Of a DNA stretch of 64,000 bases, positions 44,159 through 53,146 are shown in pieces; position 1 is the first letter of the stretch; the number at the start of each line of letters is the position of its first letter. Origin of the DNA: Macondimonas sp035325645. Lineage in GTDB: Bacteria > Pseudomonadota > Gammaproteobacteria > UBA5335. A program made the translations under genes and the position numbers. The stretch covers positions 11,429 to 75,428 of the forward strand of contig DAOKZK010000004.1 in NCBI GenBank assembly GCA_035325645.1, given 5' to 3'. The notes beneath the pieces are model-generated. The model did no database searches, had not been told where the DNA came from, and saw nothing but the letters and a program-made list of their open reading frames with translations.

Positions 44159-45079
44159 ATGAGATCATCCAGAAGCATGGGGCCACGGCAATGCTGGGCG
44201 CAGGGAATAGCTATGGTCTCGCTCGGTGCGCTTGCTGGTTTCGCGCTGCCGGCATATGCCGATGAGCCCTTGCTCGGCTACACCATGGGCGCCGAAACGC
44301 TTCCCGCCGGTGCGTCCGATGCGGAGTTGTGGATCACGCACCACGGCGACAAACGCCGGGGCGACTACGCACGCCAGAGCGTCAGGTTCGAATACGAGTA
44401 CGGGCTCACGGATCGACTGACACTCGCTGCCTATCTCAATGGTTACCGACACGATTACGATTGCGGCGCCGCAGGCTGCGCAGGTTCTGTGAGCGAGCCC
44501 GAGATCCTGGGCAGCAAAAATGGTTTCCAGGCCAGCGGGCCCTCGCTCGAGCTGAAAAAAATGCTGCTATCCCCCTATGCCGATCCGATTGGGCTCGCGT
44601 TGTATGGGGAGCTTACCTACGACCGCATCGACGACATCACGGGTGAGAAGGGTCACGGCTGGGAGCTGGAGAACAAGCTGATTCTTCAGAAGCCGATGCT
44701 CGACGACCAGCTCTTCTGGCTGGCCAACATCGAACTCGAGGCAGAGTCCTGGAAGCCTGAGGATGGCGATACCGAGTATGCCGTGGCCCCTCGGCTGCGT
44801 TCGGGGTTGTCCTATCGTGTGGCGTCCAACTGGTATCTCGGCCTTGAGGGCTGGGCGGATCTGGAGATCCTCAATCCGCCCGACGGTTCTTGGGAGTTCG
44901 ACCATTGGGACTTCTTTGCCGGCCCCAGCGTGCACTACGGCGCGCAGCACTGGTGGGCCACGCTTGCCGCGACCCCTCAGCTGGCTGGTTCCGACGAGAG
45001 CGACGACGACTCCACGGGGCGTCACCTGGCGGATCATGAGAAATACGAGGTGCGCCTGAAGGTCGGCTACAACTTCTGA
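44159..45079 (+). CDS. Outer-membrane beta-barrel protein of unknown function
   Basis: The 306-residue precursor has a signal peptide (cleavage about after Ala34, PAYA/DEP). The mature protein is made of alternating hydrophobic strands with many aromatic residues and ends in VRLKVGYNF; a terminal phenylalanine is the BAM recognition signal of outer-membrane barrels. Segments such as SVRFEYEYGLTDRLTLAAYL and LRSGLSYRVASNWYLGLEG look like strand hairpins of a 10-12 strand barrel. GGAGAG sits nine bases before ATG 44159; ATG 44150 and 44120 are alternatives. It is the first gene of a four-gene operon with a flavinylated protein, ApbE and a cytochrome b, so a role in trans-envelope redox or metal uptake is likely but unproven. 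Confidence 0.75.
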   Translation: MRSSRSMGPRQCWAQGIAMVSLGALAGFALPAYADEPLLGYTMGAETLPAGASDAELWITHHGDKRRGDYARQSVRFEYEYGLTDRLTLAAYLNGYRHDYDCGAAGCAGSVSEPEILGSKNGFQASGPSLELKKMLLSPYADPIGLALYGELTYDRIDDITGEKGHGWELENKLILQKPMLDDQLFWLANIELEAESWKPEDGDTEYAVAPRLRSGLSYRVASNWYLGLEGWADLEILNPPDGSWEFDHWDFFAGPSVHYGAQHWWATLAATPQLAGSDESDDDSTGRHLADHEKYEVRLKVGYNF

Positions 45080-45098
45080 ACGAGGGAGCGATCAGGCG

Positions 45099-45626
45099 AT
45101 GAACGAGCGTTCTGCTTTCCTGCTGCCCCTCGCGATGCTGGCTGTGTCGCCGGCCTGCTATGCGGCGCAATACCTTTCGGTGGAACAGGCGCAGGCACTG
45201 ATGTTTCCGGATACGGTGCTGGCGCCGCTGCCACTGACCTTGAGCTCCGAGCAGAAAAAGGCCATCGAAACCCGCGCGGGGACGCCCGTTCGCCAGACCG
45301 AACTCAGGCTTTGGCGCGCGGCCAGCGGCGGTTATTTCATGGTCGATCAGGTGCTCGGCAAGCATGAGTTCATCACCTATGCCGTGGCGCTGGACGACAG
45401 TGGTGCCGTGCGGCAGATCGAGATCCTGGATTACCGTGAAACACACGGCGACGAGGTCCGTCGCCCCGGCTGGCGCAGCCAGTTTTCCGGCAAGACCAGC
45501 GCCGATACGCTCCGCGTCAACAAGGACATCCAGAACATCTCGGGCGCCACTTTGTCCTGCGTCCACATCACCGACGGCGTCCGCCGTCTGCTGGCTACCT
45601 ATGACGTCGCCATCCGCCCGCGCTGA
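45099..45626 (+). CDS. Exported FMN-binding domain protein (covalently flavinylated)
   Basis: The 175-residue protein has an N-terminal signal (about 1-22, or a lipoprotein cysteine at 20) and one FMN-binding domain like those of NqrC and RnfG. The flavinylation motif is NISGATLS, with Thr151 the expected phosphoester site for FMN, put there by ApbE. The HGDEVRRPGWRSQF stretch (about residues 116-129) is also typical of this domain family. The apbE gene overlaps its 3' end by 26 bases. The protein would carry electrons in the periplasm between the cytochrome b and an acceptor. Confidence 0.88.
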   Translation: MNERSAFLLPLAMLAVSPACYAAQYLSVEQAQALMFPDTVLAPLPLTLSSEQKKAIETRAGTPVRQTELRLWRAASGGYFMVDQVLGKHEFITYAVALDDSGAVRQIEILDYRETHGDEVRRPGWRSQFSGKTSADTLRVNKDIQNISGATLSCVHITDGVRRLLATYDVAIRPR

Positions 45627-46512
45627 GGCAGGATCCTGGCGGCGCGCCCGGCCGTTGCTCGGAACCTTTGTGGAGATCACCGTGAGCGGGCCGGAACCGG
45701 CGTATCCCGCGGCCGCTTTCGAAGCCGCCTTCGCGGCCATTGCCCGCGTTCACGACCTGATGAGCTGGCATGACGCCGGCAGCGATGTCCGGCGCATCAA
45801 TCGCGCCGCCAGCGGTCACTGGTTGCCGATCGACGCGTGGACCGGCGAGGTGCTGCGCGCGGCGCAGATGCTGTTCGCGCGCAGCGGCGGGCTGTTCGAT
45901 GTGACCTGCGAGCGCCATCTGCGCCGTGCCGGCATCTTGCCCCATGCGTTGTCGCCCGACCCCGAGCGCGGCGGTGGGATGGCCGACCTGACGCTGGACG
46001 AAGGCGGCTGCAGGGTGCGCCTCGGCCGGCCCCTGAGTGTGAACCTTGACGGCATCGCCAAAGGCTACGCTGTGGATCGGGCCGTTGCCGTTCTGGAAGG
46101 GCACGGGGTCGCGGCCGGTTGCGTCAACGCCGGCGGCGACCTGCGGCTGTTCGGGTCCACCGAGCAGGAGGTCGGTCTGCGCAATCCGGGCCTGCCGACC
46201 CAGATCCTGTCTCTGGGACGCTACCGCAACCGCGCGTTGGCCACGACCGGGGGGTACTTCCTCGATTCACGGCTGGACGTCGCCAGTGCGGTGATCGACC
46301 CCGCCAGCGGCCTTGCGGTGGCCTTGCCGGGCAGCATCACCGTCACGGCGCCGCTCTGCATGCATGCCGATGCCCTGACCAAGATCGCCGCCTTGCGGCG
46401 TTCCGATGATGACCTCGTGGAATCTCTGTTCCAGGAGTTGCAGGCCACTGTTCACACGTTTTCGATCGCAGGCGCGGAGGCTGTCCAGGATGACGGTGAA
46501 CCGCGTCAATAG
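45601..46512 (+). CDS. apbE: FAD:protein FMN transferase (ApbE family)
   Basis: ApbE transfers FMN from FAD to a Thr or Ser of partner proteins, here most likely the upstream FMN-binding protein. The 303-residue protein has RPLLGTFVEITVSG, a LMSWHDAGSDVRRIN segment, VNLDGIAKGYAVDRAV and VNAGGDLRLFG. Two things differ from the textbook enzyme. There is no signal or lipobox at the N-terminus, and the C-terminal magnesium motif reads CMHADALTKIAAL (about residues 253-265) where DALST is usual. Variants with ADALTK are, from memory, a regular ApbE subgroup. It overlaps the genes on both sides. Confidence 0.88.
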   Translation: MTSPSARAEAGSWRRARPLLGTFVEITVSGPEPAYPAAAFEAAFAAIARVHDLMSWHDAGSDVRRINRAASGHWLPIDAWTGEVLRAAQMLFARSGGLFDVTCERHLRRAGILPHALSPDPERGGGMADLTLDEGGCRVRLGRPLSVNLDGIAKGYAVDRAVAVLEGHGVAAGCVNAGGDLRLFGSTEQEVGLRNPGLPTQILSLGRYRNRALATTGGYFLDSRLDVASAVIDPASGLAVALPGSITVTAPLCMHADALTKIAALRRSDDDLVESLFQELQATVHTFSIAGAEAVQDDGEPRQ

Positions 46513-46987
46513 CGTGCCGCGCTGGCAGCGCTCGTTGCTCTATCTCGCGTTGTCGGGGCTCGCCCTCACGGGTCTCGCCTGGATGATCCTGCATTACGCG
46601 AATGGGGGGTTTGCCGGCGCGGACCGGCCTTATGAACTGCTGCACCAGTTCATGGTGCTGCACGGGATTCTGGGATACGTGGCCGCCGTTGCCGTGGGCG
46701 TATTCCTTGGCCAGCATGTGCCTGCAGGTTGGCGCTCGGGCCGCAATCTGGCCACCGGCCTCAGCGTGGCCGTGCTGTTCGCTGCGCTGATGAGTACGGC
46801 CCTGGTGCTCTACTACAGCGGCGAGGAGTCCTTACGCGCATTCGCCAGCCTGGCCCATCAGATGCTCGGTCTGGGCCTGATCCTGGCCGTTCCCCTTCAT
46901 GTTGCCCGGCGCCGCGCACGTCGCGCACTGACGAGGGCTTCCGGCGCGAAGCCGGACCGGACCGATGCGGACACTGCAGATGTCTGA
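46490..46987 (+). CDS. Four-helix membrane cytochrome b-like protein (DUF4405-like)
   Basis: The 165-residue protein has four predicted membrane helices (about residues 14-36, 50-76, 86-109 and 116-138). Histidines lie in or next to helices 1, 2 and 4 (His35, His52, His58, His76, His123, His137), the arrangement expected for b-type heme ligation in cytochrome b561/DUF4405-like proteins. ATG 46490 overlaps the end of apbE by 23 bases. It is the likely inner-membrane electron donor for the periplasmic FMN protein. Family assignment is by pattern and not certain. Confidence 0.7.
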   Translation: MTVNRVNSVPRWQRSLLYLALSGLALTGLAWMILHYANGGFAGADRPYELLHQFMVLHGILGYVAAVAVGVFLGQHVPAGWRSGRNLATGLSVAVLFAALMSTALVLYYSGEESLRAFASLAHQMLGLGLILAVPLHVARRRARRALTRASGAKPDRTDADTADV

Positions 46988-47100
46988 CAACGCTCGAGCT
47001 TGAACGAGGCGGGTCGTCCGCTTTCACGCGGTCGGCTTGCCGGCAAACCGTTTGCTATCCACCGGGCGAGGCTCGTTGACCCCGTTGCGCTCCCCAGTGC

Positions 47101-48315
47101 TCAGCCGTGGCCGGTCAGTTGTCCGAAGAGGCGAAAACCGCCGACATAGGTGCCCATCGAGGCGCCCAGATTGACCAGCATGAAGACCAGAAAGGTGTGC
47201 GCCACCCGGTTGCGCCACCAGCCCGAGACATGGGCGACGTCCTCACGCAAGGTTGCGAAGTCGGCCACACGCGGCTTGCGCAGCCACAGTTCCAGAGCCA
47301 CCGCCACCATGCCGGCCCCGATCAGGGGATGCAGGGTCGTGATCGGTGCGGCGAGGAAGGAGCCCATCAGCGTCACGGGATGCGCCAGGGCGATCAGCGC
47401 GCCGACAGCCGCCAGACCTCCTGTCGTCAAGGTCCAGTCGAGCACCAGTTGCCAGCCGATTTCGGGGCCCCGCACGAAGCCGACCACGAATCCCCCGATG
47501 ATCAGGATCATGATCATCCACGGCAACAACTGCCCCACACGGCTGCGGGGCGGCGTGGTGACCAAGGCCGCAAGGGCGGCGTCCGGCGGCGCCGATGGCG
47601 GCGTTTCGAGGTGTCGGACGATCCCATCGAGATGGCCCGCGCCGACGACGGCAAGGATGTGCCGGCCGGGATGCGCCTGGGCGTACTCACGAAGCTTGAG
47701 CGCCATATATTCGTCCCGTTCACCGATCAGCGCCCGGTAAAGCGGTTCTGCCTGATCGGCAAAGTCGGCAAACGTGTTGTGCAGAATATCGCCGGTCTTG
47801 AGTCGCTCGATGTCTTCCTCCGCGACTTCTTCCCGGGTCAGCAGACTCGCGACCAGACCGGCGATGAGCCCGGGTCGCTGCCACCAGCGCACGGCAGCGG
47901 TCAATCGCCGCAGCGTAATGCCCACCTCGCGATCGATGAGGACCACGGGCAGGCCGGCACCATCGGCGGCTTCCAGAGCTGCCCGCAGTTCAGCGCCAGG
48001 CTCGACGCCGAGCTGATCGGCCAGCCGTTGCTGATAGGCGGTCAGCGCGAGATTGGCGGCGACCAGGCCCATCTTGCCTTCGCGCACGACCTGCAGCAGA
48101 TCCATGCGGGCCAGTGCATCGGGATCCTTGAGCGCGGCATGGCGGCTGGGGCACAACTCGACGGCCACGGCATCGAACTGCCCGCTGGCGATGAGTCTGC
48201 GAACGGCCGCTTCGCTGGCCCGCGAGACATGAGCGGTGCCGAGCAGGGTGATGCGGCAGGAGCCCAGGGTGATTTCCCGCAGCGGCTCATCCAAAGCGGT
48301 GACAGGCCGGTTCAC
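47101..48315 (-). CDS. TraB/PrgY family membrane protein
   Basis: The 404-residue protein has an N-terminal TraB domain with GTAHVS (about 26-31), VAVELCPSRHAAL, LIDREVGITLRRL and VVGAGHLDGI, and a C-terminal set of four or five hydrophobic helices. PrgY limits pheromone signalling in enterococci; in other bacteria the function is unknown. The frame is open to ATG 48408, but that ATG overlaps the start codon of the divergent gene. GTG 48315 has AAGGAA six bases before it and begins near the conserved part, so I chose it. Confidence 0.85.
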   Translation of the reverse strand: MNRPVTALDEPLREITLGSCRITLLGTAHVSRASEAAVRRLIASGQFDAVAVELCPSRHAALKDPDALARMDLLQVVREGKMGLVAANLALTAYQQRLADQLGVEPGAELRAALEAADGAGLPVVLIDREVGITLRRLTAAVRWWQRPGLIAGLVASLLTREEVAEEDIERLKTGDILHNTFADFADQAEPLYRALIGERDEYMALKLREYAQAHPGRHILAVVGAGHLDGIVRHLETPPSAPPDAALAALVTTPPRSRVGQLLPWMIMILIIGGFVVGFVRGPEIGWQLVLDWTLTTGGLAAVGALIALAHPVTLMGSFLAAPITTLHPLIGAGMVAVALELWLRKPRVADFATLREDVAHVSGWWRNRVAHTFLVFMLVNLGASMGTYVGGFRLFGQLTGHG

Positions 48316-48406
48316 GAAGCGTTCCTTGACTGGACGAGGCGGCAGGGGCGGGGCAAGATCGGGCACAGCATGCCGCGGGGGTGCTGTGGAATCAAGCGGA
48401 GGCGCC

Positions 48407-49147
48407 ATGGATTGGCGATCGCAGTGGGGCCTGGTGCGCTCCTTTCTGCACTATCGACTGCGGCCGGGGCGGCACAGGCGATTGACTGATTTTTACCGGC
48501 CCTGGATCGGCGCGGACAGTCTCTGTTTCGACATCGGTGCGCACTTGGGCGATCGCGTGGACGCGTGGCGTCGGCTGGGCGCGCGGGTGGTGGCCGTGGA
48601 GCCGCAGCCGCTGTTCCGGGACCTCCTGATGCGGCGTTACCGGCATGATCCGCGCGTCCGTATCGAGCCGGTGGCGCTGGCCGAGCAGCCCGGCCGGCAA
48701 ACGCTCTGGGTCAGTCGGCGCACGCCCACGGTGAGCACGATCAACCCCATCTGGCGCGAGGCGATGGCTGGATCGCCGCGTTTTCGCGGCGTGACATGGG
48801 ACACGTGCTGCGAGGTCGAGGTCCTGACGCTGGATGGCTTGATCGCCCGCCATGGCGTCCCGGCTTTCTGCAAGCTCGATGTCGAGGGCGCCGAAGCGCA
48901 GGTTCTGGCTGGCCTCTCGCACCCCTTGCCGGCGCTGTCGTTCGAGTATTCGCCGGCTGCCCTCACGGGCGCGATCACCTGCATCGGACGCTTGAGCGTG
49001 CTGGGCGCGTATCGTTTCCGTCGCTCGGTCGGCGAAAGCCTGCGCTGGAGCGGCGGATGGATGACGGCGGAGCAGATGCACGCCGATCTGGACGCGCTCT
49101 CGCCCGACGCGCCGGCCGGGGATCTCTACGCCGAGCGGATCGCCTGA
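48407..49147 (+). CDS. FkbM family SAM-dependent methyltransferase
   Basis: The 246-residue protein has a class I methyltransferase fold with CFDIGAHLGDRVDAWRRLGARVVAVEPQ (about residues 40-67), typical of the FkbM group, and later TLDGLI and KLDVEGAEAQVLAGL. FkbM enzymes methylate sugars, lipids or polyketides; the substrate here is unknown. GGAGG lies before ATG 48407. The ugd gene follows after 73 bases, so a polysaccharide-related substrate is possible. Confidence 0.85.
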   Translation: MDWRSQWGLVRSFLHYRLRPGRHRRLTDFYRPWIGADSLCFDIGAHLGDRVDAWRRLGARVVAVEPQPLFRDLLMRRYRHDPRVRIEPVALAEQPGRQTLWVSRRTPTVSTINPIWREAMAGSPRFRGVTWDTCCEVEVLTLDGLIARHGVPAFCKLDVEGAEAQVLAGLSHPLPALSFEYSPAALTGAITCIGRLSVLGAYRFRRSVGESLRWSGGWMTAEQMHADLDALSPDAPAGDLYAERIA

Positions 49148-49220
49148 GGCGCGTCAACGATTGATACAATCCGGCCCGAATCGGGGCGGCATGGCGCGCC
49201 CATGAACGAAGGGGAAGCGG

Positions 49221-50573
49221 ATGAAGATCACCGTATTCGGCAGCGGCTACGTGGGGCTGGTCACGGCGGCGTGTTTTGCGCACATGGGCAACAAGGTGCT
49301 GTGCGTCGACATCGATGCGGCCAAGGTTGCTGCCTTGCAGGCCGGGCGGGTGCCGATTCGGGAGCGGGGTCTCGATGACCTGGTGGCGGCGACGATCGCC
49401 TCGGGTCACCTGTCGTTCACCACGGACGCGGCCCGGGGCGTGGCGCACGGCCTGTATCAATTCATCGCCGTGGGCACGCCGGCGGACGAGGACGGTTCGG
49501 CGGACCTCAGTCATGTGCTGGCCGTTGCAGGCACGATCGCGAGCCACATGACGGACTATCGCATCATCGTCGACAAATCGACGGTGCCGGTGGGCACTGC
49601 GCGACGGGTGAGCGCCGTGATCCGCGACGGACTGGCGCAGCGTGGGGTCAGCGTGCCGTTCGCCGTGGTGTCCAATCCGGAATTCCTGAAGGAAGGCAAT
49701 GCGGTCGAGGACTTCATGAAACCCGACCGCATCATCGTGGGCGCCGAGGATGAGCGTGCCATTCGCGAGATGCAGCGTCTCTATGCCCCGTTCAACCGCA
49801 AGAGCGACCGTCTGCTGGTGATGGACCCGCTGTCGGCCGAACTGACCAAGTATGCGGCCAATGCCATGCTGGCCACCAAGATCAGCGTGATGAACGAATT
49901 CGCCAACATTGCCGAGCGGGTCGGCGCCGATATCGAGCAGGTGCGCTTAGGGCTCGGCTCGGACCCGCGCATCGGCTTTCATTTCATCTATCCGGGCGCC
50001 GGTTACGGGGGGTCCTGCTTTCCCAAGGACGTCAGTGCGTTGATCCACACGGCGCGGGAGGTGGGTCATCCGGCACGCATCCTCGACGCCGTCCAGGCCG
50101 TGAACGAGCACCAGAAAGGCCGCTTGTTCGAGCGCATCCAGCAGCATTTCGGTCATGACCTGTCCGGTTTGACCTTTGCCTTGTGGGGTCTGGCGTTCAA
50201 GCCCGGCACCGACGACATGCGCGAAGCGCCCAGCCGGGTGCTGATGGAATCGCTCTGGCGGGCCGGCGCGCGGGTGCGGGCCCACGATCCGGCGGCCATG
50301 ACCGAAGCCCGCCGCCTGTACCCGGATACCGATGCGTTGACGTTGTGTAACGATCCGCTCGCCTGCCTCGACGGTGCCGAGGGCCTTGTGGTCATGACCG
50401 AATGGAACGTCTATCGCAGTCCGGATTTCGACGAATTGAAACAGCGTCTGCGCCGCCCGGTCATCTTCGATGGCCGCAACCTGTATGACCCCCGCATGCT
50501 GGCAGAGCAGGGCTTCGGCTATTACGCGATTGGTCGCCCGGTCGTCGAGCCGGCGCTGCCCGCCAGCACCTGA
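49221..50573 (+). CDS. ugd: UDP-glucose 6-dehydrogenase
   Basis: Ugd oxidises UDP-glucose twice to UDP-glucuronate, a precursor of exopolysaccharides. The 450-residue protein has the NAD fold ITVFGSGYVGLVTAACFAHMG, the STVPVGTAR segment, the catalytic Cys (about residue 266) in YGGSCFPKD, and the C-terminal nucleotide-binding domain with LAFKPGTDDMREAPS. GGGGAAG precedes the ATG. The galE and initiating-transferase genes at 61.6-63.4 kb could belong to the same pathway. Confidence 0.95.
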   Translation: MKITVFGSGYVGLVTAACFAHMGNKVLCVDIDAAKVAALQAGRVPIRERGLDDLVAATIASGHLSFTTDAARGVAHGLYQFIAVGTPADEDGSADLSHVLAVAGTIASHMTDYRIIVDKSTVPVGTARRVSAVIRDGLAQRGVSVPFAVVSNPEFLKEGNAVEDFMKPDRIIVGAEDERAIREMQRLYAPFNRKSDRLLVMDPLSAELTKYAANAMLATKISVMNEFANIAERVGADIEQVRLGLGSDPRIGFHFIYPGAGYGGSCFPKDVSALIHTAREVGHPARILDAVQAVNEHQKGRLFERIQQHFGHDLSGLTFALWGLAFKPGTDDMREAPSRVLMESLWRAGARVRAHDPAAMTEARRLYPDTDALTLCNDPLACLDGAEGLVVMTEWNVYRSPDFDELKQRLRRPVIFDGRNLYDPRMLAEQGFGYYAIGRPVVEPALPAST

Positions 50574-50585
50574 AGTGCGAGCCCC

Positions 50586-51542
50586 ATGACAACAGCGAAT
50601 GGGCGTGCAGACCCGGGATCCCCGCGGGTTCTGGTCGTCGGTGCGGGTGCGGTCGGCGGATTCTACGGCAGCCTGCTGGCGCGCCATGGGTGGGTCGTGG
50701 ACGTGGTCTGTCGCAGCGAGGCCGATCTCGTGGCGCGGCAGGGATTTGCCATTCGCAGCGACGCGATGGGTGAGTGGATCTTCCGGCCACGGGCCGTGTT
50801 TGCCGCAGTCCCGGATCTGGATGAGCCACCCGATTACCTGCTGCTGACGACCAAGGTGATCGCCGGTGAGGACCGCGCCGCACTGATCCGCCCGGCCATC
50901 GGTCCGCGCACCGTGATCGTCGTGCTGGAAAACGGCATCGGTATCGAAGCGCCCTTGGTGACAGCCTTCCCGGACCACGAACTCATCAGCGCGCTGGCTT
51001 TCGTCTGCGTTTCGCGTAACGCACCCGGCCACATCCATCATCAGGCCTATGGCGCGCTCACCCTGGGGCGCTACCCGCAGGGCGCGTCAGTGGCCGCCGA
51101 GCAGTTGGCGGATGCGTTTCGGCAGGCGGGGATCGCAGTCGAGGTCAGCGCCGACATCGTGACGGCTCGCTGGCGCAAGGCCGTATGGAACGCCGCCTTC
51201 AATCCGGCGTCGGTCTTGGCCGGCTGTGTCGACACCGGCCGGTTGATGGGCGATGAGCATGCGGTGCACATGATTGAACGCGCCATGGACGAGGTGTGCC
51301 GGATCGCCGCCGCCGCAGGCCACCCTTTGCCCGAACACACCGCTGCAGCGATGATCGAGAGCACGCGCCGCATGCCGCCCTATCTCACCAGCATGACGCT
51401 CGATGCGCTTCAGTGCCGGCCGCTGGAGCGCGAGGCCATCCTTGGCGCCATCCTCGACGAGGCGCGGGCGCAGGGCGTCGCGGCGCCCACCCTCGAGACC
51501 TTCGACGCGCTGCTGCGCGTGCGTGAAATGGCGGCTCATTGA
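50586..51542 (+). CDS. Ketopantoate reductase family protein (PanE-like)
   Basis: The 318-residue protein has the NADP-binding start VLVVGAGAVGGFYGSLLARHG, a KAVWNAAFNPASVL segment with the catalytic Lys, and RPLEREAILG with the conserved Glu. PanE makes pantoate for CoA, but many paralogues act on other 2-ketoacids, and no other pantothenate gene is adjacent. It begins 12 bases after ugd. Confidence 0.8.
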   Translation: MTTANGRADPGSPRVLVVGAGAVGGFYGSLLARHGWVVDVVCRSEADLVARQGFAIRSDAMGEWIFRPRAVFAAVPDLDEPPDYLLLTTKVIAGEDRAALIRPAIGPRTVIVVLENGIGIEAPLVTAFPDHELISALAFVCVSRNAPGHIHHQAYGALTLGRYPQGASVAAEQLADAFRQAGIAVEVSADIVTARWRKAVWNAAFNPASVLAGCVDTGRLMGDEHAVHMIERAMDEVCRIAAAAGHPLPEHTAAAMIESTRRMPPYLTSMTLDALQCRPLEREAILGAILDEARAQGVAAPTLETFDALLRVREMAAH

Positions 51543-51769
51543 TCGCACCGGCTGGAAGTTGAGCGGGCTTCGTTGTACCGTTAGCGCTCTCCGGCTGCCG
51601 CAGGGTCGTGGCAGCCAGCTCGATGCCCCATGGAAAGACGGCGCATGCAGCGCCGCAATCCGGTGCGAGGGAAGTCGATGGGTCGTGGTCATCGTGCCAC
51701 AGGCCGCCGTGCAGACGCAGGCATGGAGCACATGGAGTCGGCAGGATCGTCCGCACAGGAGTTATGCAA

Positions 51770-52951
51770 ATGGCTGATGCAGTTATCGTTTCCACCGCCC
51801 GCACCGGAATTGGCCGGGCGTTCAAGGGTTCCTTGAACCTGACCCACGGCGCCGAGATGGGCGGCCACGTCATCAAGCACGCCGTCGAGCGCGCCGGCAT
51901 CGATCCGGCCGAAGTCGAAGAGGTCATCATGGGCTGCGGTATGCCCGAAGGTGCCACCGGCAACAACATCGCGCGCATGGCGGCGATTCGCGGCGGCCTT
52001 CCGGTTACGTCCAGCGGCGCCACCATCGCCCGGTTCTGCGGTTCCGGCCTCTCGGCCGTGGCCCACGCCGCCCAGCGCTGCATCGTCGACAAGGTGCCGG
52101 TCGCCATCGGCGGCGGGCTGGAGTCGATCAGCCTGGTGCAGAACAACGTGAACATGAAGCATGCGATGGACAAAGGGCTGCTCAAGCTCAAGCCCACCCT
52201 CATGATGCCCATGATCCCGACGGCCGAGAACATCGCCAAGCGCTTCGGCGTGACGCGCGAGGAAGCCGACCAGCTCGCCCTGCTGAGCCAGCAGCGTACC
52301 GCCGAAGCCCAGCGCAACGGCAAGCTGGCCGAGGAAATCGTGCCGATCACGGTGACCATGGAAGTCACCGACAAGGAAACCGGCAAGACCGAGAAGGTCG
52401 AGGTGACCCTGAGCCAGGACGAAGGCAACCGTCCGGACACCACCCTCGAGAAGCTGGCCTCGCTGAAACCGGTCTCCGGCCCCACCGGCACGGTCACCGC
52501 CGGCAACGCCAGCCAGCTTTCCGATGGCGCTGCCGCGGTCGTCATCATGAACAGCGAATATGCCGAGAAGAAGGGCGTCAAGCCGCTGGGCATCTTCCGC
52601 GGTTTCGCCACGGCCGGCTGCGAGCCCGACATCATGGGCATCGGTCCCATTTACGCCATCCCGCGTCTGCTCGAGCGCAACGGCCTGAAGATGGACGACA
52701 TCGGTCTGTGGGAGCTCAACGAGGCCTTCGGCGTGCAGGCGATGTACTGCATCAAGGAACTGGGCATCCCCATGGATCTGTGCAATGTCAACGGCGGCGC
52801 CATCGCCATCGGCCATCCCTACGGCATGTCCGGTGCCCGCATGGTCGGTGCCGCGTTGCTCGAAGGCAAGCGCCGCGGCGTGAAGTACGTCGTGGTGTCG
52901 ATGTGCATCGCCCAGGGCCAGGGCGGGGCCGGCCTGTTCGAAGTGGTGTGA
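51770..52951 (+). CDS. Acetyl-CoA acetyltransferase/thiolase family enzyme
   Basis: Thiolases cleave 3-ketoacyl-CoA or condense two acetyl-CoA. The 393-residue protein has the acyl-binding Cys90 in RFCGSGLSA, the NEAF motif, the catalytic His in GHPYGMSG and the second Cys in MCIAQGQGGAG. A charged loop (about 190-240, many Lys and Glu) is of normal length. AGGAG lies eight bases before ATG 51770; an ATG at 51764 is too close to it. A strong terminator follows. It may serve beta-oxidation together with the ETF genes and the acyl-CoA ligase nearby. Confidence 0.93.
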   Translation: MADAVIVSTARTGIGRAFKGSLNLTHGAEMGGHVIKHAVERAGIDPAEVEEVIMGCGMPEGATGNNIARMAAIRGGLPVTSSGATIARFCGSGLSAVAHAAQRCIVDKVPVAIGGGLESISLVQNNVNMKHAMDKGLLKLKPTLMMPMIPTAENIAKRFGVTREEADQLALLSQQRTAEAQRNGKLAEEIVPITVTMEVTDKETGKTEKVEVTLSQDEGNRPDTTLEKLASLKPVSGPTGTVTAGNASQLSDGAAAVVIMNSEYAEKKGVKPLGIFRGFATAGCEPDIMGIGPIYAIPRLLERNGLKMDDIGLWELNEAFGVQAMYCIKELGIPMDLCNVNGGAIAIGHPYGMSGARMVGAALLEGKRRGVKYVVVSMCIAQGQGGAGLFEVV

Positions 52952-52974
52952 GGCTGATCGCACGCGGTCAGCCC

Positions 52975-53006
52975 GGCCCGGAGTCTCGTCGCTCCGGGCC
53001 TTTTTT
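52975..53006 (+). terminator. Rho-independent terminator after the thiolase gene
   Basis: GGCCCGGAG and CTCCGGGCC form a nine-bp stem with an eight-base loop, followed by six T residues. Confidence 0.93.
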
Positions 53007-53019
53007 GCGTGATCCGGTT

Positions 53020-53049
53020 TTGGGATCGTGAGCCGCCGCGTGCTAGAAT
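53020..53049 (+). promoter_or_regulatory. Predicted sigma-70 promoter of etfBA
   Basis: An extended -10 (TGC-TAGAAT, with TAGAAT at 53044-53049) has a -35-like TTGGGA at 53020-53025, 18 bases away. The leader to the etfB start is about 90 bases. Confidence 0.6.
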
Positions 53050-53146
53050 CGGCGGCTTTGATCAGTCCTCGTGTGCCGACGAGGTGAACGTTCTCACGTT
53101 GCCGGCGCTGTTTGTTTCTTATGGATGACTTGGAGCGACTACGGTC

